DNA of 64,000 bases from Tridacna crocea (taxonomy: Eukaryota > Mollusca > Bivalvia > Cardiida > Cardiidae), in contig OX031061.1 of assembly GCA_943736015.1 (NCBI GenBank), positions 13,897,290-13,961,289 of the forward strand. Reading direction: 5' to 3'. Below, one piece after another: positions 53,701 through 63,522 of the stretch. Position 1 is the first letter of the stretch. Each line of letters starts with the position of its first letter. The position numbers and the translations under genes were made by a program. The notes under the pieces are model-generated. The model was not told the origin of the DNA. It ran no database searches and was given only the letters and a program-made list of their open reading frames with translations.

Positions 53701-53921
53701 TTACCCTTTAACACACAGTGATGACTTTTAACGACCCTGGGTAAGAAGCCTTTTGAAACTTTGTGGGAAAAGGAGAAAATGCTTGTAACCAGCATTTTCT
53801 TCTTTTTCCACAATGTTTTCTGTCCTATAAAGGAAAAATTGCACTATTTGAGCAACACTGAAATTGTCGTCTGCAAAATGATTTCGATTCGGACATGGAT
53901 AAATTTCTTTCGTCTGGTTAA
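53701..53921 (+). mobile_element. TTAA-hairpin MITE, family A
   Basis: TTACCCTTTAACACACAGTG; tip ATGCTTGTAACCAGCATT; ends GTCTGGTTAA. Confidence 0.87.
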
Positions 53922-54147
53922 CCCATTACCACACAATCCCTACTTTTGACGACCCTGTGAAAGAAGCCTTTAGAAAACATTGTGGAAAAAGGAGAAAATG
54001 CTGGTAACCAGCATTTTCTCTTTTTCCCACAATGTTTTCTACCCTTCATAAAACATATTTCCAATTTTCAGTCACTTTTTATTTTGTTGTCTGCAAATGC
54101 TTTCAATTTGGACCAGTCTAAAATTTTCTCATGTGGTAAAGAGTTAA
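53918..54147 (+). mobile_element. TTAA-hairpin MITE, family A, 230 bp
   Basis: TTAACCCATTACCACACAAT..ATGTGGTAAAGAGTTAA; shares one TTAA with the preceding copy, head to tail. Confidence 0.95.
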
Positions 54148-54825
54148 GGGTTAACCATCACCCTGCTAATTTATTGAAATGAAACATTCAAGCTAAATTT
54201 AAAAACCCAAATTTTGCTATTAAAAACATTTTTTTGGGGAAAGATATCTCTGTATTGGACAGTACAGGTCCAAGATGAGACAGCATATTTCATTATACTG
54301 CAAAGTTTCTCATGATCTGATTGGTTACATAGTTATATAATTATCATGTTCCCTGGCAAACACTACATAATGCCAGTTTTCCTTTTAAGTGCCCCGTAAA
54401 CATCACTACACTTGCAACACAACATCCAAAATGGCGGCATCAATCGATCACCAGACTGCAGGTTTATGCACCAAACTGCACGTTCTTGTGACATCATTTT
54501 CCAGTGACATCAGTTCTCATTGAATTGGGGCACTCAGAATGGAATATCTATTTCGTCGGCATATTCAATTCATGAGATTAAAAAAACAGGAAAATTTTGC
54601 TTTACATGCTTTGAAAGGGTAAAAACTTTGCAGTATAATAAATTTATTGTATGGTCAGGTGGCAGGGGACTTGGAAACTTGTTCGTGGCTCTGAAGAATC
54701 ATGTCAACCCGAGCTGCCTGACCGTACAACTTAAACTGTGCAGTTGGATTTTGATCTAGAGTGTCTGCAAAAGATCTTTGAGTTGCTAAAAATAGAGTTT
54801 CTTTTTTTGTAATTTTTTTTAGGTT
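54148..54825. other. Unrecognised; decayed GATCAGACTG palindrome at 54257-54320
   Basis: GGACAGTACAGGTCCAAGAT then TTCTCATGATCTGA is a decayed copy; a half copy lies at 54735-54770 (TTGGATTTTGATCTAGAGTG). Confidence 0.45.
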
Positions 54826-55054
54826 TTAACTCTTTACCACACTACAGAATTTTAGACTGGTTCAAATTGAGAGCATTTGCAGACGACAAAATAAAGGTGA
54901 CTGAAAAATTGAAATTTGTTCTGGGAAGGATAGGAAACACTGTGGGAAAAGGAGAAAATGCTGGTTACCAGCATTTTCTCCTTTTCCCACTGTGTTTTCG
55001 AAAGGTTTCTTTCTCAGGGGCGTCAAAAGTAGGGATTGTGTGATAATGGGTTAA
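54826..55054 (-). mobile_element. TTAA-hairpin MITE, family A, 229 bp
   Basis: TTAACTCTTTACCACACTAC..GTGATAATGGGTTAA; ACACTGTGGG/CCCACTGTGT arms. Confidence 0.95.
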
Positions 55055-55199
55055 TTCAAAATTAAATGTTTTTTCTGTCATGTCATTATGGTCCCTCTTT
55101 TGACTGATAACATGATGAAAAAAATATTTTATTTTATAACATATTACATTATTTTTATCTAAGTGATTAATTGACATAAACTAAAAAAGATATTTTTGT

Positions 55200-55531
55200 T
55201 TAACACTCTGTTAAACAATCCTTAGTTTTAACAACTTTACCGAAAAATGCTTTCGTTAAATTAGTGCTAAAAACTAGAAAACAGAAGTCATGTGCATATG
55301 TTGCTTTTCTCACAATGATTTCTGACCCATCAACGAAATATTAAATTTCTTGATTTTAGCCCCATGTTGATGCACTCGATGTAAATACCTGTATTAGGGA
55401 AGATTCACTTGCAATTTTCCTTTTTTCTGCATTGTTTTCAGCAGTCTTTCTTTAGCAATTTCTACCGTTTTATTCCTGTTTGTTGTGCAAGTCATACAAG
55501 TCCAAAACCTTGTTGTTTGGTAAAGAGATAT
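55200..55531 (+). mobile_element. Two decayed MITE fragments
   Basis: TTAACACTCTGTTAAACAAT..TTTTCTCACAATGATTTCTG (55200-55390) and a right end AGTCCAAAACCTTGTTGTTT..GTAAAGAG (to 55531). Confidence 0.55.
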
Positions 55532-55533
55532 AA

Positions 55534-55737
55534 TTATACCCTTTCACAATAACCAGGATTTACACAAACCTGAGGAGGAGTCCTTCTGAAAATATTGTGG
55601 GAAAAGAAATTAATGCTGGTAACTGGCATTATCTCTTTTTTTCAAAATGTTGTCTGTCCTATCTAAGACAGATTCAATAATTTTGGCCACATATTGTTAT
55701 ATGCAAATGCTTTGAATTTGCACAAATCTACATGGTG
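55534..55737 (+). mobile_element. TTAA-hairpin MITE, decayed
   Basis: TTATACCCTTTCACAATAAC; tip ATGCTGGTAACTGGCATTAT; right terminus ends near ACAAATCTACATGGTGG. Confidence 0.7.
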
Positions 55738-56108
55738 GAAATGAAACTTTCTCAGCTGATGTACACTATGTTTTTCAAAAACAGTAGTTCAGGGGCGTTC
55801 AGACGTCATACTTGTATGATTACAGTATGCAAAAAATCTGATTATGATTGAAAAAGAGATAAGGAAAAGAAAATATACTGACAAAAAAGTGAGACCTTTC
55901 CTTTGAAAAAAAAATCAATAAAATATTTTTATCATTAAATAAGTATTACATGATATCTTAATAGAGAAAAATTGGTGCATTTTATGAAAAAGTGCTAAAT
56001 CATGGTATTGTATTTCTACATACTATTATGTATAAAATTGTAACATAATTTGCACAACTGATACAGACAGTCTTGTTTGTAAGGATGTAGTTTCAGTTCA
56101 TGATGTTT
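55738..56108. other. No feature recognised
   Basis: AT-rich spacer. Confidence 0.3.
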
Positions 56109-56337
56109 TTAACCCTTTACCAGACAACAAAATTTTAGCCTTGTCCAAATTGAAAACATTTGCAGACAACAATTTCAGCATGGCTCAAATGGTGAAGTTT
56201 TTCTCTGAAAGGTTAGAAAAACTTGTGGAAAAAGGAGAAAATGCTGGTTACCAGCATTTTCTTCTTTTCCCGTGATGTTTTCAAAAGGCTTCTTTTCTAG
56301 GAGCATCAAAAGTCGTCATTATGTGGTAAAGGGTTAA
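56109..56337 (-). mobile_element. TTAA-hairpin MITE, family A, 229 bp
   Basis: TTAACCCTTTACCAGACAAC..TATGTGGTAAAGGGTTAA; long arm ACAATTTCAGCATGGCTCAA marks a sub-branch also seen at 37986 and 59041. Confidence 0.94.
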
Positions 56338-56355
56338 TGTATAGATGGATCTGCA

Positions 56356-56447
56356 TTAACTCTTTATCCAGCAACAAAATTTTAGACTTGTCCAAAATGA
56401 AAGCATTTTGCAGACGACAAAATAAATTTGACTCAAATAAAAGCTCA
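56356..56447 (-). mobile_element. Left-arm MITE fragment
   Basis: TTAACTCTTTATCCAGCAAC..AAATAAATTTGACTCAAAT, cut off where the transposon copy begins. Confidence 0.7.
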
Positions 56448-57395
56448 AATAAATCACTGTCGAAACGAAACTTGAACTTAAACATCATAAATGGAGTGCT
56501 ATCAGATCGGTCAAGAGCGCAAATGTTCCTCTGGTATGCTGGTCACTGCCCTCCTATGTGATCCGATAGCAACCATTAGAGATGCAGAAGCACTCCGTTG
56601 CAATCAAGTGGAGACATGATAGTGCATTGTTTTGATCAAATAGCGATATGATAGCACTCCGTTCTGATCAAGTGGCAATATGATGATGCTTCAATCGCGC
56701 TTTTGGAGTACTATATAAAAGAGTATCTGTCTCGGTTGGTATCATTTCAGGATAGACAGGTAGTGCAGTGGTAAAACGCTGGACTATGAGTCCTGAGGCC
56801 CGAGGTTTTATACTCGACCTTTCTGAGACATCTTGTTTTTCAAACCCAACTAGAGGTGAACTGGTTTGGAGCCCAGAGGTAGCCTCATGTGCGTCGGTGC
56901 TTTACACTGGACATGTTAAGGAACCAAGGAGGTCTATTCGAAGAAGAGCTAGGGGCTTGTACCTGGATTTCCTCGAATCCGTTCCTTTTTCTCAAATGGT
57001 ACATACCATATAAGCCTCAAGCACAGAGGGACCTTGATCCTACAAAGTCATCATCATCATTTCGCATTTTGAGATCATCTGGTGTAGGTACGATAAATTC
57101 TCTAGTCAACTGCAGTATGCCACTCAGGGGAAGGAGCGAAAGGAGCCTCAAAGCCTTGGGTCGCTAACAGAGCGAAATTAGGTCGTATAAGATCGCAACT
57201 CTAAGTGAGGCTATGATAGCGACCATGTACAGTTCAATCCCTATCGTTACTTGATTGCCAGCAGACTGTTATCTGGTGGTTATCTGAGTGTGAGTGTCGT
57301 TATAATCACCAATCCGGTGGCGATCTGAAGAGATCTATGGCACTCTGTATGAGCGCACAGAGCACCGTAGATTGCGGCCTAGTGTAATTGGGGTA
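56447..57395. mobile_element. Second copy of the 2.4-kb Harbinger-like transposon, inverted and deleted
   Basis: The right end GCGGCCTAGTGTAATTGGGG is the reverse complement of the 2056 terminus. 57060-57395 and 56447-56760 correspond to the reverse of 2056-2400 and of parts of 2700-4240. The other terminus is missing. It carries a SINE at the same internal site. Confidence 0.8.
56755..57060 (+). mobile_element. tRNA-derived SINE inside the transposon copy
   Basis: A box TAGTGCAGTGGTAAAACGCT, decayed B box GAGGTTTTATACTCG, body AGGTGAACTGGTTTGGAGCC, tail CATCATCATCAT. The uninterrupted ACATGTTAAGGAACC site shows the empty state of the 40451 insertion. Confidence 0.85.
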
Positions 57396-57399
57396 TAAA

Positions 57400-57512
57400 A
57401 ATAATGGGAAAAGGAGAAAATGCTGGTTACCACCAAATTCATAATTAATGTTGTTCGTTACAATGCTTCTGTCTGAGGGTTGTTAAAAGGGAAATTATGT
57501 GGTGAGGGGCTA
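57400..57512 (-). mobile_element. Truncated MITE
   Basis: GGGAAAAGGAGAAAATGCTG; right arm CTTCTGTCTGAGGGTTGTTA..GTGGTGAGGGGCTAA. Confidence 0.65.
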
Positions 57513-57775
57513 AGTCCATACATGACAGTGCAATTTCCAGTAAGAAAAAATCCTTTTAGACAATGGGAGACAAAGCAAACAGTAATTTGCCAAAAGGCAA
57601 ATATTTTCTCTTGCCAAAAACGACATTGGAATGATAAGTCTTCCGAATGGTCTGAGCTTTGCTGTCTTGATGATGCCACATGTTGTCTTCATAATGGAAA
57701 ATCATCTTTGGTAAAAAGCAGATTAGTGGAGCTCTTGATGAATAGAAAAGTGGGAGGGGGTTTGAGTGATGTTCT

Positions 57776-58005
57776 TTGACCAATTACCAGATGAATAAAT
57801 TTTAGCTTTGTTAAAACTGAAAGAATTTGCAGATGACAATTTCATTATGGTTCTAATGAGGCAATTTTTCTTTAGGAGGGTAGAAAACATTGTAGGAAAA
57901 GAAGAAAATGCTGCTTAACCAGCATTTTCTCCTTTTTCCACAAAGTTTTCCTAAGGTCTCTTTCCCAAGGTTGTTAAAAGTGGGCATAGTACTGTAAAGG
58001 GTTAA
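57776..58005 (-). mobile_element. TTAA-hairpin MITE, family A
   Basis: TTGACCAATTACCAGATGAA; tip ATGCTGCTTAACCAGCATTT; ends CTGTAAAGGGTTAA. Confidence 0.87.
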
Positions 58006-58331
58006 ATCATTACTGGCTGAAAAATTAATCTTAAAGCGGGAAAAAATAAAGAAAAGATGGAACATCTTGGCAACTTTTTACCAAGTTTTAAGGTGTTTTT
58101 TTTCTGCCAGTGGGCAACACTTGGACCAACTGCACATAGCAGATTGTCATCTTCATATTAATTTCTATACTGGTACTTCGAATATGAATTATATTTAAAT
58201 TTTAACCATTTTAACACCAGCATTGTTTACTTTTTGCCACTATGGGGCCTGTAAGTATGTGATACTGGTCTTATTTGCAGTCGTGGTTCAATAATTGTTT
58301 TTCATGTAATTTTTTAAAGATTATTTTTTTT
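58006..58331. other. No feature recognised
   Basis: AT-rich spacer. Confidence 0.3.
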
Positions 58332-58550
58332 TTGTTTAGTGACAAAATTTTAGATTGGTCCAAACTGAAAGTATTTGCGGACGACAATTCTAACTTAGTT
58401 CAAATGCTGGAATATGTTTTCAACAGGGTAGAAAACATTGTGGGAAAAGGAGAGATTGCTGGTTAGGAGCATTTTCTCCTTTCCTCACAATGTTTTCAAA
58501 AAGGTTTCTGTCTCCGACTTAAAAGTCGAGATTGTGTGGTAAAGGGTTAA
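58332..58550 (-). mobile_element. TTAA-hairpin MITE, family A
   Basis: Left end decayed (TTTAGTGACAAAATTTTAGA); tip TTGCTGGTTAGGAGCATTTT mixes A and B features; GTGTGGTAAAGGGTTAA. Confidence 0.85.
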
Positions 58551-58596
58551 TGTCTATTTCAGTTTTGTTGAAGTGATCATGAAAGAAGAGTTTGAC

Positions 58597-58821
58597 TTAA
58601 CCTTTTCCCAAACAACAAATTTTGAACCCTTCCAAACCAAAAGAGTTTGCAGATGACAACTTTAGATTTGAGAAAATTGCAGAAAGCCCTCAAAAAGGGT
58701 AGAAAACTGTGGGAAAAATGAGAAATTGCTCATTGTGAGCAATTTCTCCTTTTCCCACAGTGTTTTCAAAGACTTTTACTGCAGACATGTGAAAACCAGG
58801 GCTTGTTGGGGAAAAGGTTAG
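58597..58821 (-). mobile_element. TTAA-hairpin MITE, family B
   Basis: TTAACCTTTTCCCAAACAAC; tip GAAATTGCTCATTGTGAGCA remains paired though changed (GCTCA/TGAGC); ends GGGGAAAAGGTTAG. Confidence 0.92.
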
Positions 58822-59040
58822 CCAACATTGAAGTAAGAAAGGTGATTTTTTTTTTAAGGAAAAATCATCAGGATGTGGTTGTTTACTTTCAGTTTGGAAC
58901 AAAAAAAAAACCAAAAATACTGCATGGATAATTTGCAAAAAATATCAAAGACTAGAAAATATTCCAAATACCGGGTAAGTCTTGTGTTTTAGACACAGAT
59001 CAGGCTGCACAGGATTTCAAAAGTCAGACAAATTTTGAAG

Positions 59041-59274
59041 TTTATCCCTTTACCAGATGACAAAATTCTAACCCTATCCAAATTGAAAGCATTTGCAGAC
59101 GACGTATTTCAGCTTAGCTCAAATGGTGCAGATTTTTTTTGAAAGGGTAAAAAACATTGTGGGAAAAGGAAAAAATGCCGGTTACCAGCATTTTCTCCTT
59201 TTCCAACAAGGTTTTCAAAAGGCTTCTTTTCCAGGAGGGTCAAAAGTTGCCTTTTTGTGTTATTAAAGGGTTAA
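59041..59274 (-). mobile_element. TTAA-hairpin MITE, family A
   Basis: Left end TTTATCCCTTTACCAGATGA; tip ATGCCGGTTACCAGCATT; ends TTATTAAAGGGTTAA. Confidence 0.88.
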
Positions 59275-59601
59275 AACGAAACACATCACATGGTGAAATT
59301 GGTTTGATTTTGAAATGACTTGGGAGATGTTTTGCCGGTAAATGTGCTATCTTACGTGTGAAAGAGTTAGATTCATTAGAAACAGGAAAATTATTTTAAT
59401 CCAATCAAGAGGTCTGTCAGTGTCAGCGATCTGTGAAATTAACATGGATTTCCGGAGCACTGTCATCACAGAGTTCTCTCTGGAAAAACCTCACAAGTCT
59501 CGAATATAACTCAGGAAATATTAAAGCGCACCTATCTGTCACGTTTTCCAAGCCTGATTTGAACAATTGAAGACAATGAATTTGTTTATGAATTGTTATT
59601 T
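59275..59601. other. No feature recognised
   Basis: Spacer without repeat or gene signal. Confidence 0.3.
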
Positions 59602-59831
59602 TTAACCTGTTACCAGACTACAAAGTTTTAGCCTTGTCGAAATTGACAACTTTTGCAGATGACAAAATGAAGTGTGGTTCAAATGGCGTAATTTTTCTTT
59701 GATAGAGTAGAAAACATTGTGGCAAAAGGAGAAAATGCTGGTTACTGGCATTTTCACATTTTCCCACAATGTTTTCAAACGGATTCTTTCCCAGGGTCTT
59801 TGAAAGTCGTCATTGTGTGGTAAAGAGTTAA
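59602..59831 (-). mobile_element. TTAA-hairpin MITE, family A, 230 bp
   Basis: TTAACCTGTTACCAGACTAC..GTGTGGTAAAGAGTTAA; tip ATGCTGGTTACTGGCATT. Confidence 0.92.
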
Positions 59832-60031
59832 TGATTTCTGGATGCTAAACATTGTTGAAAAAGGAGAAAATGCTAGTAACCAGCATTTCTTCCTTTCCCG
59901 ACAATGTTTTCTACCCAGTTTCCAAGACATGTCCCACCTCTTTAGCCAAGTTACAATGTTGTCAACATCAGATGCCACAAATATGACTTATGTAATATAT
60001 ACTTTTATGTTTGTTGTATGGTAATTGCTTA
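59832..60031 (+). mobile_element. TTAA-hairpin MITE, decayed long arm
   Basis: TAAACATTGTTGAAAAAGGA; tip ATGCTAGTAACCAGCATTTC; ends TGTATGGTAATTGCTTAA. Follows the 59602 copy directly. Confidence 0.7.
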
Positions 60032-60903
60032 ACTACCTGCAGTGTCAAGGCGCTAAATGTCAAAAAACTTTATTCGGCATACCTTGGATAATGGGAGCCA
60101 TCATATCCCTTGGATGTAACTGGTGGGTTGATATGCGTCAGATCGATACATTTATCGCCCAGATATACGCCGGTTTACTGTTCTGAAAATTGTAAGGTTC
60201 CTCTTACAAAAGAAAACATGTGTTTCAATTTTGTATCAAAATCTTTCTAACTATATTCCAGTTGACAAACAGTTCATACATTCACTTTTTAACATGGTAT
60301 ATTAATTTCGATTGGAGTTTTCACTGACAAAAAGACAGATGTGAATAACTTCATCAAGATTGGTTTAATGTCGTTGCTAAACAACTGTCAGTGGCACGCT
60401 ATATATAGAATCATGTGATTCTCATTTCAAAATGGAAATTTCCTTGATACGGACGAGGTTAGATGTAGGTACGGAATCGGCTGAGTTGTGACAAGTGGAA
60501 AAAACTTTATATACTGTCACATTGTAGATGCAACAGCAGACAGCAAAATCAACATGATATACAGTCTGTGAAAGCCTGAATTCTTGCCTTGAGCATGCAA
60601 AGAGTTAAGAAAGAAACAATCGGTATTTTTATAGGAGATTCTTTTTTTGTTGGTCCTTGGGTGAAAACGAGGGCAAGTTTTGGCCCAGTAAGTGATCTGC
60701 TGTCAGAATGGGAATTGTTCGTGCATATATCATGGCTGCTCCGTAATGGAAGTGGTCTTTAAAGGAAGGCTAATTTTCTGTGAAAAGAATTTGTAATCTG
60801 GTCTAATTTTCTGTGAAAAAAGAAATTGTGGGAATGAATCGTTTTTTCTTTCTTTTGAGTTGTTTGCGGTGTACTTGTACATCATTTTTGTCAGTTTCTT
60901 CCT
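60032..60903. other. No gene recognised
   Basis: About 870 bp without MITEs, just upstream of the gene region. No exon signals I would support. Confidence 0.35.
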
Positions 60904-61130
60904 TTAACCCTTTCCCAGCAACAATTTTAGACTCTTCCAAATTGAGAGTATTATAAAGACAATATATTCAGAATGGGTAAACAAGCTTTATGTCTCTCAG
61001 GTAAGGTAGAAAACATTGAGGGAAAAGGAGAAAATGCTGGTTACCAGCATTTTCTCCTTTCCCCTCAATATTTTCAAAATTCTTCTCTCTGAGGGTTGTG
61101 AAAACCAGGGATTGTTTGGTTAAGAGTTAA
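60904..61130 (-). mobile_element. TTAA-hairpin MITE, family A, with paired arm change
   Basis: TTAACCCTTTCCCAGCAACA..GTTTGGTTAAGAGTTAA. Arms read ACATTGAGGGAAAAGG and CCTTTCCCCTCAATATT, so GTGGG/CCCAC became GAGGG/CCCTC on both sides. Confidence 0.92.
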
Positions 61131-61226
61131 TTCTTTACCGAATGACAAACAATTTGACTTGTCCAAGTTGAAAACAATTGTATAGGAGAAAATAAAAGTG
61201 ACTCAAAAGTACAAATTTCTTTAACT
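61127..61226 (-). mobile_element. Left-arm MITE fragment
   Basis: TTAATTCTTTACCGAATGAC, TGACTTGTCCAAGTTGAAAA; joined to neighbours at TTAA on both sides. Confidence 0.65.
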
Positions 61227-61395
61227 CTACCACACAATGCTTTGATATAACGACCCTGAAATGTAAAGCTAGTGAAAAGAATTTATGAATTTATAGAAAA
61301 GAAGAAATACAGATGATGTGTTTTGAGCAATATTAAATGTCAACTGCAAATACTGTCAGCTTGGACAAGTCGTAATTTTGTGGTGCAGTAAAGTA
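61221..61395 (+). mobile_element. TTAA MITE, hairpin lost
   Basis: TTAACTCTACCACACAATGC, ACGACCCTGAAATGTAAAGC; hairpin region unrecognisable; right GGACAAGTCGTAATTTTGTG. Confidence 0.6.
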
Positions 61396-61439
61396 TTTGA
61401 GCGCGGATCTGGGAAAAGGTGCCTTAAGGCATCGAGTTG

Positions 61440-61473
61440 TGACGTCGAGATATTGCGGTTCAAAGTTACGTCA
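61440..61473 (+). promoter_or_regulatory. Possible CRE/ATF-type sites upstream of the gene start
   Basis: TGACGTC (61440-61446) and TTACGTCA (61466-61473) lie 26 bp apart, about 245-280 bp upstream of the ATG at 61717. Both match the general ATF/CREB-type core. No clear TATA box is seen between them and the ATG. An upstream ATG (61683) is closed at once by TAA, so it should not compete. Promoter role is inference from position and motif only. Confidence 0.3.
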
Positions 61474-61716
61474 TCAATTTTGTTATCGTCACATGTTTCT
61501 CTAAAAATAGTCGATAGGAGTGTACGCGAAAAATCTTGAATTTTATAAAATAAAAACATCTGTTTCCACTGAAAATTGATTTATTATAAGAAGTTATCGT
61601 TTGTTTGAATAACCAATGTTATTAAATTTCTTTTTGATACGAGTTATTTGCATGTGAAGCCATAAATCTGGAGAGGAAATTTATGTAAACCCCCACCTTC
61701 CGAGAAAGACATCGTA

Positions 61717-62827
61717 ATGGAGGTAAGTTTACTTTTATCGATATGAAGCCTAAGTTGCATTTCTGATTTCAAAGATGTTTTCAAAACACAATATTGCCAA
61801 CCTAGCTTTGTTTCCATATCAGTTTACTTTTATTCTCAACCTTAAATGCAGCTTCGTAGGCCTATGGCCGCATCAACAAGTGATCACTACGAAATGCGAA
61901 AATAAAAAAAAAAAAAGGTTAGCTAGGCCTAGATCTATTAGAAAACAATTCCCGGAAATGTTGATGTTAGGTTGTTTAAACCATAATATATGGAAGACGT
62001 ACAGGTCTGCTATTTACTTTTTTCTTGAGTCTGCCAACGTAACAAGGGCGATGTTAAGAACTGAATTATCAAAATAAACTACATGTACCTTAAACTTTCC
62101 AAATTCTCTACGTAAGCGTGGGTAGCGCAGTCGGTTACGCTGCCTACCCACATTCGTTTCTTTACATTTTGAGATCTGACTGTAAGATCGAGGCGCATCC
62201 ATTACCAGTTACATTTTCTTCTTCTAGTCTCCCTTTTTTTCCCATGTAAAAATGTTATTTACTTTTTTCCCTCGACAATATTTTGTTTGTGGTATTCTGA
62301 TCCAACCCATTATTTCAACCCTGATGTCTATTTCTTCCTTCAGGACATAGAGAGGTACTTTGGACGGACACCAATCAGCACACCGTTTGGTTCTTCAGAT
62401 GGCTCATTATCGTGTGCCATTGATATTTCCGATGTGGAAGATGACGAAGATCCTTACATCAAGATCAATGGACGGGTTTTACAGTTTATCCAAGAATTAG
62501 GTCAATGTGATTGTACTGAGGCTAATATTGAGGACCTGAGTGACCAGGTTCCGAGCCGCAGTAACCCAGTCGGTTGCGTACAGGACTTAAGGACAGGGAG
62601 TCGTGAGTTCGACCAACGGCTTGGCCAATTTCTTTCCGTCTCAAATAATTTTGAAAACGGTGTTAAACACCCTTCAATCAATCAATCAATTAGTGGACCA
62701 GGAAGACGGGAGAAATGGAGATTCAGAGAAAGGTGATCCGACTGCCAGTAACAACAGTCAAGTGATATTAGATCTGAGTCACAGTGGAGATTTTTTAATG
62801 AAGATGAGGAGTTTGAAGAGAGATGGT
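61717..62827 (+). CDS. 5' part of an unrecognised host gene: exon 1 (2 codons), intron, SINE-disrupted exon 2
   Basis: Exon 1 is ATG GAG at 61717-61722 in good start context (G at -3, G at +4), followed directly by the consensus donor GTAAGT. Intron 1 is 61723-62343 (621 bp) and ends in a pyrimidine-rich tract plus CAG. Exon 2 begins at 62344 in the same frame (phase 0) and reads DIERYFGRTP, then an acidic patch DISDVEDDED. After 70 native codons, a SINE with 7-bp flanking duplications (62542-62548 and 62696-62702) shifts the frame by +1, adds about 62 foreign residues and stops at TGA 62734-62736. Beyond the SINE the original frame resumes (EDGRNGDSEKGDPT..) and runs to a strong donor, GGT|GTAAGT at 62827/62828. 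Minus the 154-bp gain, exon 2 is 330 bp and phase 0 at both ends. That coherence is the main argument for a real exon. No domain, signal peptide or membrane segment is visible. I do not recognise the family, and later exons lie outside the identifiable part of the window. Confidence 0.6.
61723..62343 (+). other. Intron 1 of the unrecognised gene
   Basis: GTAAGT donor at 61723 and a TTTCTTCCTTCAG acceptor ending at 62343. It contains an A-rich tract near 61904 and the tRNA-like fragment at 62116. Confidence 0.55.
62116..62200 (+). repeat. tRNA-like SINE-head fragment in intron 1
   Basis: GTGGGTAGCGCAGTCGGTTA carries an A-box-like TAGCGCAGTCGG and can pair with CTACCCAC downstream. No matching acceptor stem, anticodon arm or proper B box makes it a tRNA gene. 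Most likely a SINE fragment. Confidence 0.4.
62542..62702 (+). mobile_element. Short tRNA-derived SINE inside coding exon, with 7-bp TSD
   Basis: Target duplications GACCAGG flank a 147-bp insert (62549-62695). The insert has an A-box-like CAGTAACCCAGTCGGTT, a B-box-like GAGTTCGACC, the shared SINE segment GCCAATTTCTTTCC and the tail TTTTGAAAACGGTGTTAAAC followed by CAAT repeats. It looks like an internally deleted relative of the ~300-bp SINEs at 13487 and 41774. The duplications are identical and the tail repeat is clean, so insertion seems fairly recent. Confidence 0.8.
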
Positions 62828-63522
62828 GTAAGTGTAATTAAACTGTCCGTCAAAATTCACAAAGACAGGCATGATCGACCACATACAAAATATGCGCGAA
62901 ATGTAGAAAAATGATAAAGACGTGTATGTAATGCGAACTTTGATGGATTTTGATATAGAAAAACCAACGAAAGGAGAGAAAAGGAAGAGAAATGGGAAGA
63001 AGTTTATGTTTGGGGGGAAATGCTTGTGTAGGACATTTCTTATGGTTGTGTTTGCCATTTGACGAAGGCGACTCAAAAATTTAATGCAGCTGAGCACATG
63101 GACAAAAATGGACCAGGTGTGCGAACACATGGAAACACTGGAAAAAGAGTCCACATCCCCATAGTGTTTGAACACATTAGAGCAGCTGTTTAGTTCACTG
63201 TGAACTATGCGAACGTGTATGGTCTTCCTCAGCCAGCTGCACCTCGGGGTACTGATAATACTCCACCCACATATCTTAACTGTGAGAAAACAAGAAAGTC
63301 AGTACATAAGGAGTATGTAGATTCCCTCTCTGAATTTACAAAGATATGGCGGAGCTAAGTGCCACACATTAGTATAGCAACACCAAACGACTTAAACACA
63401 TTTTTTCCCCGTTCTCTTTGTAACTGATGCGTTCAGTTCCGTTTACATTGTGTACTCCAGAAACAAAGGGGCTCATTAGACTAGTTTAGATAATTTATAT
63501 GGCACACATAGTTAACAAAATA
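62828..63522 (+). other. Presumed intron 2 and sequence beyond; nothing recognised
   Basis: Follows the GTAAGT donor at 62828. Frames are short and interrupted; I found no convincing next exon. The reverse-strand frame at 62795-63175 is low complexity and overlaps exon 2, so it is not called. Confidence 0.3.

Noticed and set aside
62116-62160. Possible tRNA gene in intron 1
   Set aside because: Only an A box and an 8-bp inverted repeat; no cloverleaf.
62795-63175. 126-residue reverse-strand frame
   Set aside because: Phe/Ser-rich, overlaps exon 2 and its donor on the other strand, no recognised domain.
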